The notes under the pieces are model-generated. The model worked only from the letters and a program-made list of their open reading frames with translations. It was not told the DNA's origin and did not search any database. From a bacterium (GTDB taxonomy: Bacteria; Joyebacterota; Joyebacteria; Joyebacterales; Joyebacteraceae), in NCBI GenBank assembly GCA_025774935.1, contig JALGZK010000021.1:1-35205 (forward strand): a stretch of 35,205 nt of DNA, written 5' to 3'. Made by a program: the position numbers and the translations under genes. Below are positions 14,805-22,930 of the stretch, one piece after another (positions within the stretch are counted from its first letter, which is position 1; every line of letters starts with the position of its first letter).

Positions 14805-16652
14805 CTACTTGAGGAGGACCAGCTTCCGGGTGACCGTGACGGGGCCCGCATCGAGCCGGCAGAAGTAGACGCCCGAGGGCAGGGTCCGACCTTGGTCATC
14901 CCTTCCGTCCCAGACGGTTGAGTGCGTCCCGGGTCCCGCCTCGGATTCCGCGAGCGTCCTGACGAGACGACCGGACGCGTCGAAGAGACACAGGCGCGCG
15001 GCGCTCCATTCCGGCAGCTCGTAAGCGATCGTCGTGGACGGGTTGAAGGGATTGGGGAAGCTCGACAGACGTGCGGTGCGTCCCGGCGAATCGCCCTCGC
15101 CAATGCCCGCCTGTGTTCTAACGAAGCCGAGGATCTCCAGGTCGTCGATGTTCCAGCCGCAGTACTGCCAGTTGTTGTCGGTCGTTCCCATCGTCCATCT
15201 GAGGTAGACGGTGGGCGAGCCGTCCGCAATGGTGGAGAGGTCGAGTTCCTGAACGACCCACTCGGTGTCCACGATCTCCGTCTGGTTCTCCCACAGCGTG
15301 GTCCAGTGCTCGCCGTCGTTGCTCGCCCGGACGTAGGCGTGGTCGGCGGCTGGCTCCTGCACGCCCAGCCACCGCCAGAATCTGATCGTGACGCCCGTGA
15401 GGTCGGAGCAGTCGATGGGGTCGCTCGTGAGATCGAGCTCCGGGATGCCCCGGTCGTAGTCGCCCGCCAGGTTGTACCCGTAGACGTTCGGCCCCGTGTG
15501 ACCCGAGGTCGGGTCGGGTCCGCCGTGCACACCTCCGGCGCCCAGGGGTTGCCCGAACTGCCAGAGGTAGTCGGTGTCCCAGTTCGGGTCGGCGTCCATC
15601 GGAAACGAGTAGACCGTCTCCCTTTCGCCTATCTCGAGGGCCACGTCACGACGTGCGTTCCCGATGTTCTCGGTCTCGTTCACGAAGAGCACTTCCGCGC
15701 GGTAAAGGCCGTCCTCGAGCGACCCGGCGTGCTCGTTGATCGAGATCTCGACCTCGATCGCCTCGCGTCCGGCGAGGGTCCCGCCGGTGCTCGTCAGGTC
15801 GAGCCACGGAGCAGCCGTCGAGACCGAGAAGGTCAGGGGATCGGGCCCTACGTTCTCGAGCGTGTATGTGACGTAAGCGGGGTCGAACGGTCCCCCGAGC
15901 GGTCCGACCGCGTGGAGCTCCTGGGCGCCGCGGACGAGGAGGCCGCGACCGGGGAGCGCAAGCGTGGATTGGAGCACGCGCCTGCCGGCCGAATGACTCT
16001 GGGCGAACGCCACGATCGCGATGGATGCGGGATCCCAGGAAGCGTCGAGGGTGAAGGTGCGCTCGACGTCGATCGCGTCACCCGGCATGGAGACCAGGAG
16101 AGGTGCCGGCTGAAGGACGTCCCGTGCGAGGAAGAACTGATCGGCGACGCCGTCCTCACACACGACGGACCACAGCGTGTCCTGAGAGGAGCCGACAGGC
16201 TCGATCGCTTCCACGTGGACGAGGAGCGTTCCATCAACGGCCGAGGCCATACGGTAGACCGCCCACATCTCGAGTGGACTGGAGGTCTCGAGCTGCCCCG
16301 AGACGATGGGGTCGTACTCGGGGAACATCGATCCGGCCCCCATACCGCCGATGCGCTCACGGTGTCCGTCGAAGATCGCATAGGGGATGAGGCCCGGACC
16401 GTACCAGTCGTACCGCGCCAGTCCCTCCGGGAGGGCGTGGGGCGGGGTCACGTACCACGTGAGGCCGACGAACTCGTGCGGCCCGTAGGCCTCGGAGAGG
16501 TCACGGAATCCGCTGACCGCGGACGGGCAGAAGACTCACCCCTGTCCGGAGAAGAGCTCCCCGAAGACGGTCCGGTCTCCTGCTGTTGCGGTTCCGAGCA
16601 GTCCGGTGGCAAGGGCGAGGCATACCACAAAGGCGGATAGGCGAGGACGCAT
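14805..16652 (-). CDS. Predicted selenoprotein: secreted Omp28/thioredoxin-like protein with UxxC motif and sorting domain (paralog A)
   Basis: The frame is open from ATG 16652 to the stop at 14805 except for one in-frame TGA (16536-16538), codon 39, which I read as selenocysteine. It gives a 615-residue protein. The order is: signal peptide (1 to about 24); a thioredoxin-like Omp28-type domain with GELFSGQG-U-VFC (Sec39, Cys42) and PYAIFDGH, where the family's cis-Pro lies; a beta-sandwich (about 200-330); a MAM-like jelly roll with WNIDDLEILG; and a FlgD-like C-terminal sorting domain starting SFPNPFNPSTT. If the TGA were a stop, the product would be a 38-residue signal peptide stub. The downstream part alone would lack a signal peptide despite carrying a surface-sorting domain. 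The ATG is preceded by CAGGGA, very close, and GGAG further up. The tandem paralog has TGA at the same residue, which argues against a nonsense mutation. Confidence 0.8.
16509..16538 (-). promoter_or_regulatory. Sec UGA codon and SECIS-like hairpin in paralog A
   Basis: In the mRNA, UGA (16536-16538) is followed by 12 nt and then the perfect 5-bp hairpin UCCGC-GGUCA-GCGGA (16523 to 16509). The apical loop begins 17 nt after the UGA and has G at its first two positions. This agrees with the bacterial SECIS rules as I recall them: loop about 16-37 nt from UGA, with a G among its first two bases. The GGUC loop start also resembles the SelB-binding loop of E. coli fdhF. The element lies wholly inside the coding sequence. 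Confidence 0.65.
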
Positions 16653-16748
16653 TCCCTGGTTCACTCCGAGCCTGAGAAGACCGTTCGCGGCGCACGTCTT
16701 AACGAGGACCGTCACGCCGCGCTGAGCAATCACTCATTAATCTGGTGC

Positions 16749-16777
16749 AGTATATCATGTCTGAGAGACGGAATCAA
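16749..16777 (-). promoter_or_regulatory. Sigma70-type promoter for selenoprotein paralog A
   Basis: On the minus strand TTGATT (16772-16777) and TATACT (16749-16754) have a 17-bp spacer, about 95 nt upstream of the ATG at 16652. The 158-nt gap between the two paralogs thus contains a separate promoter, so paralog A need not depend on read-through from paralog B. Confidence 0.6.
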
Positions 16778-16810
16778 CCTCGCTGTAGGGGGGCGCGGGC
16801 GTCCGGTGGC

Positions 16811-18664
16811 CTACTTCAGGAGCACCATCGCTCGCGTCTCGGTCGTCAGACCCGACGCGAGCCGGCAGAAGTACACACCGGATGGCAGGGTCTGCCCATC
16901 GTCGTCTCTTCCGTCCCAGTCGACGGCGTGCGTGCCCGGGCCGACCATCGCATCCTCGAGGACCCGGACGAGGCGCCCGGCGACGTCGTACACGCGGAGG
17001 CTCACTCTGGTGCGCGCTGGGATCTCGAAGGCGACGGTCGTTGAGGGGTTGAACGGGTTGGGGTAGTTCGACAGGATGGCAGCGCCGGAGGTGACGTCGC
17101 CTCCCTCGATCCCGGTGTCGTCACCGATGATGCCCCAGATCTCGACGTCGTCGATGTTCCAGCCGCAGAACCGCCCCAGTGCGTCCGTCGTTCCCATCGT
17201 CCATCGCACGTACACGGTCGACTGCCCGTCGGCGAGGGCCGACAGGTCGTAGGACACCTGCGTCCACTCCGAGTCAGCGATCTCCGAGTCGTTCTCCCAG
17301 ACCGGATCCCACCGGGTGCCGTCGGTACTCACGCGGATGTACGCGTGGTCGTAAGTCGGCTGCTCGACCCCCAGCCATCGCTGGAACCTGAGGGTGGTGA
17401 GGGAGACGTGGGAGCAGTCGATCGCCGTGGTCGTGAGATGCGTCTCCTGGAGGCCGTTCTCGTAATCGCCGCTGAGGTTGTAGCCGCAGACGTACAGGCC
17501 CGTGAATCCCGACGACGGGTCGGGCCCGCCGTACTGGCCCCCTCCGCCGGTCGGCTGGCCGTGCGCCCACAGTCCCTCCGCGGTCCAGCCTGGGTCGGTG
17601 TCCATGGCATAGCCGTACACCAGCCCCGTCTCGCCTATCTGGAGGTATGCGTTCAGGGCGGTGTCCCCGATGTGCTCGGTGTCGTTCACGAAGAAGAGCT
17701 GCGCAGTGTACAGACCCCTTCCCAGCGTCTCCGCCTCTGCGCTCAGGGCGACGGTGACCTCAGCGCTCTCGTGCCCGGTGAGCGTGCCGGTCTCGTTCGT
17801 GACGGTGATCCATGTCTCGCTCGCGAACACCGAGTACTCGATCGTCTCGGGACCGAGGTTCTCGACCGTGTACACGATGCTCGACGGATCGAATGGACCA
17901 CCCGGGTCGCCCGTCGCGTGGAGCTCGTCTTCGGGCGACACGCCGATCCCCCTTCCGTTCCGTGCCCACGTCGCCTGGAGGACCTCCTTGCCGGCAGCCT
18001 CGCTCTGCACGAAGACGATGTAGGAGACGTTGTCGAGGTTCCACCCGGCGCTCAGCGCGAACGGACGCTCGAACGACATCGTCTGGCCGGGAAGCGTCAG
18101 TGTGAGCGGCTCTTCAGGCAGAACCTCGCGCGCGAGGTTGATCTCGTGTTCGACGCCCACGTCCTCCTCGACGATGACGCACTGGACGACGTTGTCCGTC
18201 GTGGGGATCGCGGCGGTAGCGAGGATGTCGACGTAGAGCGTTCCGGCGGTCGTCGTGTTCATGCGGTAGACCGCATCGATCTCGACCGGGCTCGGGATGA
18301 CGAGGTGCGCTGCCACAATCGGGTCGTAGTCGTCGAACGTGGACCCGGACGGGTAGCCTCCGACGACCTCGTCGGTGCCGTCGAACCACGCCCACGGGGT
18401 TCCGGTGACGCCGTACCAGCTCTTCCGCTCAAGGGCCTCCGGAATCGAGTACGGCGCGCTCGTGTACCAGCTGACCGGGGCGAACTGATCGGGCCCGTAC
18501 GCCTCGAGGATCTCTCGCATTCCGCTAACTGCGGAAGGGCAGAACGCTCAGTCGGCTTTGGTGAAGAGCTCGCCCAGCACCGTGCGGTCCGAGGCGAGCG
18601 CGCCTCCGGCCGCTCCTGTCAGCACGAACGATACGAGAAGGAAGGCGAGGCAGCGAACGCGCAC
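16811..18664 (-). CDS. Predicted selenoprotein: secreted Omp28/thioredoxin-like protein with UxxC motif and sorting domain (paralog B)
   Basis: The frame is open through a single in-frame TGA (18548-18550) to the stop at 16811. With the GTG start at 18664, which has GGAGAGGAG at an ideal distance, the TGA is codon 39, exactly as in paralog A, and the two N-termini align without gaps. An in-frame ATG at 18682 has no ribosome site. The 617-residue product has: a signal peptide (cleavage near GALAS); the motif GELFTKAD-U-AFC (Sec39, Cys42); VTGTPWAWFDGT with the thioredoxin-fold cis-Pro; a beta-sandwich; a MAM-like jelly roll ending WNIDDVEIWG; and a FlgD-like domain starting NYPNPFNPSTT. It probably acts as a cell-surface or periplasmic thiol/selenol redox protein. 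Without UGA decoding, the remaining frame starts at an internal ATG (18520) and loses both its signal peptide and its redox motif. Confidence 0.8.
18520..18550 (-). promoter_or_regulatory. Sec UGA codon and SECIS-like hairpin in paralog B
   Basis: UGA (18548-18550) is followed by 11 nt and a perfect 6-bp hairpin UUCCGC-AGUUA-GCGGAA (18536 to 18520). The apical loop begins 17 nt from the UGA, as in paralog A, and has G at its second position. Both genes use the codons TCC, GCn, GTn, AGC, GGA here; the wobble differences fall in the loop, so the stem is preserved. Confidence 0.65.
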
Positions 18665-18766
18665 TCCGACGCTCCTCTCCATGCGATGCCGTCAGAACCA
18701 CCAGCGCGCCTGGACACATCGGTCCGCGCGCGCCGTCCCTGCGCAGGTCGTTCTTAGTAAAACGCA

Positions 18767-18795
18767 ATTGTACCACACTTGGCAAGCACCTCCAA
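18767..18795 (-). promoter_or_regulatory. Promoter candidate for selenoprotein paralog B
   Basis: On the minus strand TACAAT (18767-18772) lies 17 bp from a poor -35 box TTGGAG (18790-18795), about 100 nt upstream of the GTG start. The surrounding 18755-18775 is the most AT-rich part of this intergenic region. Confidence 0.45.
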
Positions 18796-18830
18796 GAGGG
18801 GGGAATGGGGGCGGCAACGCCGAACCGACG

Positions 18831-18857
18831 GCGGGCCCGCCTCTTCGGCGGGCCCGC
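18831..18857 (-). terminator. Hairpin terminator after the BlaR1-like gene
   Basis: A perfect 11-bp stem, GCGGGCCCGCC (18831-18841) with GGCGGGCCCGC (18847-18857), has a 5-nt loop and lies 27 nt beyond the leftward stop codon. There is no clear U-tract, so efficiency is uncertain. Each arm is nearly palindromic by itself. Confidence 0.5.
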
Positions 18858-18884
18858 TCGAGCGCTCGCGTCGTCTGCGCGCTG

Positions 18885-20474
18885 CTAGTCGGTGTCCGGC
18901 TCGTCCGGGGCCTCCGGCGGGGGGGAAGCGTCCGGAGGCTCCGATTCCGCCGGTTCGTCGGGCGCGCGCGGGGGCTCCGGCGCAGCTTCCTCGTCCGGCA
19001 TTCCGGAGTCGGCCGGCTTCGGCACCGGCTGGGGATCGCCCTCGGCCGGGGTCGCGTCGGGAATCGTCACCGACATCTCCATGGTCTTGTGGTCGTCCAT
19101 CCTGAAGTGGACCGGTACGACGACTTCCACGTTGTCATCGCCGACGCCCTCGAGCTCGAACGTCCACTGGCTCGCGGCGTCAACGGCCGCCTCGTCGAAG
19201 GTCGGGAAGCTCTCCGACCCCTCGAGGACCTCGATGCTCCACACCTCGCCGTCGGGGGTGACCGTGAGCTCGAGCACGACCTCGCCGTCCGCCCCAGCCT
19301 TCTTCGCGTCGTCCGGGTACTCGGGGTTGGCCGTGCTTTTGAGCGTGATGGTGTACGTCTTCTCCTCTGTTACTTCCAGCTCCTTCGGCGCCTCCTCCGT
19401 GGCCTCCTCGCTGCGTTCCGCGTCCCGTTCATCGTCCGCGGTGGCGAGCGTCGTCAGGGGTGAGACGGAGACGGCGACCAGGCAGACCGCCGCCAGCGCC
19501 AGACAGAACCAGTGCTTCCTCATGGGCACGAACCTCCCTTCCTGTCTCAGTCGTTCGAACCTCTGCCGGGTCAGCGACGGACCGCCGTGGGCGAATGCCG
19601 CCGCGATGCCGAGCGGCTCGAGTCCGATGCTCATCGTGCGAGCGAGCGCGCGGGCGTAGTCGGAGGGGGAGACCCCGCCCCGGACCGCCGCCTCGTCGCA
19701 GGCCATCTCGCTCGTGCTTCGCAGTCTCCTCAGAAGCGGCCAGAGCGGGGGGAAGAAGTAGAACGCGACCACGGCCGCGCGCTGTATTCCGCTCCTCAGA
19801 GGTTCGAAGCGGCGCCGGTGGGCGTCCTCGTGGAGGAGGACCGCCCTGAGTCCCGCGGCGTCGAGACGGGAGAGCACGGCCACGGGCAGGAGGATCCTCC
19901 GTCGGAACACACCGACGACCGCCGGCATGACGGGGTACGCAACGACTACGAGGGCCGCGCGCGGGACGCGCGTTCCCGCGAGCGCGCGGTCGAGCGACTG
20001 CCTGAGATCCGAGCGCAGCCGGTCGGGGTCGAGCGGCTCGGGCCTCGGGCGGCGGGCTGAACGGAACCACGCGAGGCCGAACCACACGGCGCCCGCTGCC
20101 CACAGGAGCGCGAGCACGGCTCCGGTGGCACCGATCGCGTTCAGAGCGGTGAGGTCTCCGCGCGCCGCAGCGACCGGGTCGACGATGGGCGCGGCCTTCT
20201 CCAGCCAGACCGTGATGCCGTCGAGGGTGAGTCCCGCCGCGTTCGTGCGCGAGAGGACTGGTGCGAGAGCTCGCTCAAGTGTGGGCGTGAGAAGCTGGAC
20301 GGGGAGGAGGAGCTTCGCCAGCCCGATCCACCAGAGCCCGTTCAGGAGCCGAGCGGGCGCGCGGCGCATGGCGAGAGCGAGTGCCGCGAGAACGGCGAGC
20401 ACGAGCGTCGTCTGCCAGAGGTGCGATACGACGCCGAGCCAGAATCCGTTGGGTAGTTCGAGCACTGCGAGCAC
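18885..20474 (-). CDS. BlaR1-like M56 membrane metallopeptidase fused to a TonB C-terminal domain
   Basis: A 529-residue membrane sensor-protease whose family cleaves or inactivates a BlaI-type repressor. Hydrophobic segments lie near residues 12-36, 43-63 and 108-135. The zinc peptidase motif is HEDAH (His215-His219), with the third ligand in SEMACDE (Glu256). A further membrane segment follows at about 325-348. The outer part is not a penicillin-binding sensor domain. It is an acidic linker, a TonB-C domain (about 375-460, with [29 protein letters not shown]), and a Pro/Glu/Asp-rich tail. The start is a GTG preceded by GGAG. It follows the blaI-like gene by 21 nt. This architecture is common in FCB-group bacteria; the ligand is unknown and beta-lactam sensing is not supported. 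Confidence 0.86.
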   Translation of the reverse strand: MLAVLELPNGFWLGVVSHLWQTTLVLAVLAALALAMRRAPARLLNGLWWIGLAKLLLPVQLLTPTLERALAPVLSRTNAAGLTLDGITVWLEKAAPIVDPVAAARGDLTALNAIGATGAVLALLWAAGAVWFGLAWFRSARRPRPEPLDPDRLRSDLRQSLDRALAGTRVPRAALVVVAYPVMPAVVGVFRRRILLPVAVLSRLDAAGLRAVLLHEDAHRRRFEPLRSGIQRAAVVAFYFFPPLWPLLRRLRSTSEMACDEAAVRGGVSPSDYARALARTMSIGLEPLGIAAAFAHGGPSLTRQRFERLRQEGRFVPMRKHWFCLALAAVCLVAVSVSPLTTLATADDERDAERSEEATEEAPKELEVTEEKTYTITLKSTANPEYPDDAKKAGADGEVVLELTVTPDGEVWSIEVLEGSESFPTFDEAAVDAASQWTFELEGVGDDNVEVVVPVHFRMDDHKTMEMSVTIPDATPAEGDPQPVPKPADSGMPDEEAAPEPPRAPDEPAESEPPDASPPPEAPDEPDTD

Positions 20475-20495
20475 TGCTGCTTCTCCGGGCCGGGA

Positions 20496-20900
20496 CTACT
20501 CTTCCGAGTCGTCGTCCGCCTGCTGATCCCCTTCGCCCTTCTCGGCCAGCGCCTTCTCGATCTCGCGCAGGTCCTTCACGGACACCTCGTCCATGCGCGC
20601 GAGCTGTGCGACCAGCGGGGCCGCCGCTCCGTCGAACGCGGTGTCGAGGAACCGCCGGATCTCCTTCCTGAGCATCGCCGAGGGCGAGACCGCCGAGCGA
20701 TAGACCCAGGCCTTCCCGTCCTTGCGGACGCGCTCGATGGCGCCCTTCTCCTCGAGCCTCTCCACGATCTTCCTGACCGTCGAGTAGCTCGGCGGGTCGA
20801 CGAGGTCCCTGTGTATCTCTCTGACCGTCCCCTCGCGGCGGTTCCAGAGCTTCCTCAGGCACTGGAGCTCGAAGCGGGAGAGGTCGGGGAGCGTTCCCAT
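20496..20900 (-). CDS. BlaI/MecI-type transcriptional repressor
   Basis: A 134-residue winged-helix repressor. The N-terminal domain has [23 protein letters not shown], then [31 protein letters not shown], the classic BlaI DNA-binding pattern with the recognition helix [10 protein letters not shown]. The C-terminal region supports dimerisation and ends in an acidic Gln/Asp/Glu tail. It is transcribed with, and just ahead of, the M56 sensor-protease gene, the standard sensor-repressor pairing. It probably represses its own promoter through the dyad at 20946-20964, and perhaps the divergent gene at 21138. Confidence 0.9.
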   Translation of the reverse strand: MGTLPDLSRFELQCLRKLWNRREGTVREIHRDLVDPPSYSTVRKIVERLEEKGAIERVRKDGKAWVYRSAVSPSAMLRKEIRRFLDTAFDGAAAPLVAQLARMDEVSVKDLREIEKALAEKGEGDQQADDDSEE

Positions 20901-20945
20901 GGCTGCTCCTCGGGGCGATGGGGTCCGGTGGCATCAGCGACAACT

Positions 20946-20983
20946 GTCACACATATTGTGCGACGAATGTCGCGGGAAGTCAA
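20946..20983 (-). promoter_or_regulatory. Promoter and operator of the blaI-blaR1-like pair
   Basis: On the minus strand TTGACT (20978-20983), a 17-bp spacer and CACAAT (20955-20960) form a promoter. A dyad covers the -10 box: GTCACACA (20946-20953) and TGTGCGAC (20957-20964), 8-bp arms with one mismatch around a 3-bp centre. Its position fits autorepression by the BlaI-like protein. It is not the textbook TACA-TGTA site. Confidence 0.6.
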
Positions 20984-21137
20984 GTCCTTTTTGGAGGACT
21001 CGCGAGAGGCCCTGTTTGCTGTATACTGCGCCCGAATCGGGCCCCGGGTGGCCGCATCTGAACGGGGGCCGATGCAGCGACACCCCTCTCCACGAGATCG
21101 AACCTGCCGCGGGAGCCCTTCCGACGGAGGCGCGACG
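20984..21137 (+). other. Divergent leader upstream of the rubredoxin-fusion gene
   Basis: This region holds an inverted repeat AGTCCT/AGGACT (20983-21000), a TATACT box (21022-21027) without a recognisable -35 partner, and a perfect dyad GCCCGA-A-TCGGGC (21030-21042). A rightward promoter for the 21138-26795 operon should lie here; the TATACT box is the best candidate. I see no gene in it. Confidence 0.35.
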
Positions 21138-22916
21138 ATGGCACGATTCCGCTGCACCGTCTGCAACTGGATCTACGACGAAGCCGTCGAGGGAGTGCCG
21201 TTCGCGGACGTCCCCGACGACTGGACCTGCCCGCAGTGCGGCGCGCCCAAGTCGGCCTTCGTTCCGGAGGGGCTTGTCGGGGGCGATGCCGACGTCGAAA
21301 CGAACGTCGCGGACAAGATCGTCGAGCAGCTGGTGGAACTCGGCGTCGAGTGCATCTTCGGCATCCCCGGGGATTCCAACCTCCCGCTCGTCGACGCGAT
21401 CCGGCGCGACGGCCGCATCCGCTTCGTCCTCACGCGTCACGAGGAGACGGCCGCGTTCATGGCCTCGGCGTACGGGAAGATCACCGACCGGATGGGGGTC
21501 TGCATGTCGATCGCCGGTCCCGGGGCGACGAACCTCGTCACCGGCCTCATGGACGCGGAGGCGGACCGCGCTCCGGTTCTCGCGCTCGTGGGTCAGGTCG
21601 CGGAGGTGTACCTCGGGAGTGAGGCGTTCCAGGAGATCGACCAGCTCGAGCTCTTCCACCCGTTCACGGAGTACTCCGAGGCGGTCGCGCGCCCGAACCA
21701 GGCGCTTCGTCTCGTCCTGAACGCGGCGAAGTACGCGTACCGGCTGCCGGGCGTCGCGGTCCTCTCCACGCCGACCGACGTGCTCGTCGACAAACTCGAC
21801 GAGCGCGTGCACGATCACACGAAGCGTCTCTTTCGCGACGCCGCGTGTCCGAGCGAGGCGTCGCTCGAAGCCGCCGCGCGGCTGATCGACGAGCACGCGA
21901 AGGTCGCGATCCTCGCCGGCTGGGGCACGAGGCACCACGGCGGTCTCCTTGTCGCGCTGGCCGAGAAGCTCAAGTGCCCCGTGGCGACGACGTCGCGGGC
22001 GAAGGGGACCGTGCACGAGTCTCATCCGCGAGCGGTCGGAGTCCTGGGCTCGATCGGCTCAAGGCACGCGGCGAGGGCTCTCCAGGACTGCGAACTCGTC
22101 ATCGTGATCGGGACGGGCTTCCGGCACGCGAACCTGATTCCCGCCGGAACGAAGATCGTCCAGATCGACGTCGACCCGGCGAGGATCGGACGGACGTTCA
22201 GCATCGACGTCGGCCTCGTCGGGGACGCGGGCGCGGCGCTCGAGGGGATCCTCGAGAGGGTCGGCGAGAAGGAGGAGGACCCCGCGACGTGGAAGAAGGT
22301 CGACGAGCTCAGAGCGAAGGAGCGCGCCGAGTTCGAGGCGGAGGGTGGTGACCTCTCGAGTCCCGTTCATCCCGGGTTCGTCATCCAGGCCATGAAGCGA
22401 AACGTCGCAACGGACGCCATCATCACGGTCGACGTCGGCGACCACACGTACTGGTTCTACAAGAAGTTCGTGTGCGAGGGCCAACGCACGTTCCTCTCGG
22501 CCAACATCGCGAGCATGGGGTTCGGGCTCCCGGCGGCGCTCGCCGCGCAGATGGCGCATCCGGACCGACAGGTCGTCTGCCTCACGGGCGATGGTGGGTT
22601 CGGGATGCTCATGGCCGACTTCACGACGGCGGTGCGCGAGGAGCTCCCGATCAACGTCATCGTCATGAACGACGGCTGCCTCAAGAACATCAAGAAAGAG
22701 ATGAACCGGGACGGCTACCCGGAGTTCGGCATCAGCTTCCCGAACCCGGACTTCGCCGAGTTCGCGAGAACGGCGGGAGGGGAGGGGTTCCGCGTCGAGG
22801 ACCCGTCGGAGCTGGACGCGGCGCTCGCGAAGGCGCTCTCGTCGGCCAGACCTTCGCTCCTCGACGTCGTGGTCGACCGGGAGAAGATGGCAGCGTCGGC
22901 GAAGAGCATCGATTGA
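21138..22916 (+). CDS. Rubredoxin-fused thiamine-diphosphate enzyme, pyruvate oxidase-like
   Basis: A 592-residue fusion. Residues 1-40 are a short rubredoxin domain with Cys6, Cys9 (CTVC) and Cys31, Cys34 (CPQC), plus the typical DDW and GAPKSAF. From about residue 55 a complete TPP-enzyme fold of the pyruvate oxidase/PoxB-acetolactate synthase superfamily follows: [15 protein letters not shown], the catalytic Glu in TRHEETAAF, a central nucleotide-binding domain with [13 protein letters not shown] and [11 protein letters not shown], and the TPP-binding GDGGFGM...NDG motif near residue 490. The likely reaction is oxidative decarboxylation of pyruvate with electrons passed via flavin to the rubredoxin iron, but the substrate is not proven. 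GGAGG (21126-21130) precedes the ATG. It heads an operon with fumarate/succinate enzymes, 14 nt ahead of the next gene. Confidence 0.85.
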   Translation: MARFRCTVCNWIYDEAVEGVPFADVPDDWTCPQCGAPKSAFVPEGLVGGDADVETNVADKIVEQLVELGVECIFGIPGDSNLPLVDAIRRDGRIRFVLTRHEETAAFMASAYGKITDRMGVCMSIAGPGATNLVTGLMDAEADRAPVLALVGQVAEVYLGSEAFQEIDQLELFHPFTEYSEAVARPNQALRLVLNAAKYAYRLPGVAVLSTPTDVLVDKLDERVHDHTKRLFRDAACPSEASLEAAARLIDEHAKVAILAGWGTRHHGGLLVALAEKLKCPVATTSRAKGTVHESHPRAVGVLGSIGSRHAARALQDCELVIVIGTGFRHANLIPAGTKIVQIDVDPARIGRTFSIDVGLVGDAGAALEGILERVGEKEEDPATWKKVDELRAKERAEFEAEGGDLSSPVHPGFVIQAMKRNVATDAIITVDVGDHTYWFYKKFVCEGQRTFLSANIASMGFGLPAALAAQMAHPDRQVVCLTGDGGFGMLMADFTTAVREELPINVIVMNDGCLKNIKKEMNRDGYPEFGISFPNPDFAEFARTAGGEGFRVEDPSELDAALAKALSSARPSLLDVVVDREKMAASAKSID

Positions 22917-22930
22917 GGGAGAAGGGGCAG

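Noticed and set aside
14805-18682. The two TGA-interrupted frames as pseudogenes or sequencing errors
   Set aside because: Two independent genes would need the same nonsense change at the same aligned codon, with differing neighbouring nucleotides, while the rest of each frame stays open for nearly 580 codons with well-formed domains.
18885-20900. Beta-lactam resistance operon
   Set aside because: The BlaR1-like protein lacks a penicillin-binding sensor domain and no beta-lactamase or PBP2a gene is adjacent; the pair is a generic M56/BlaI system.
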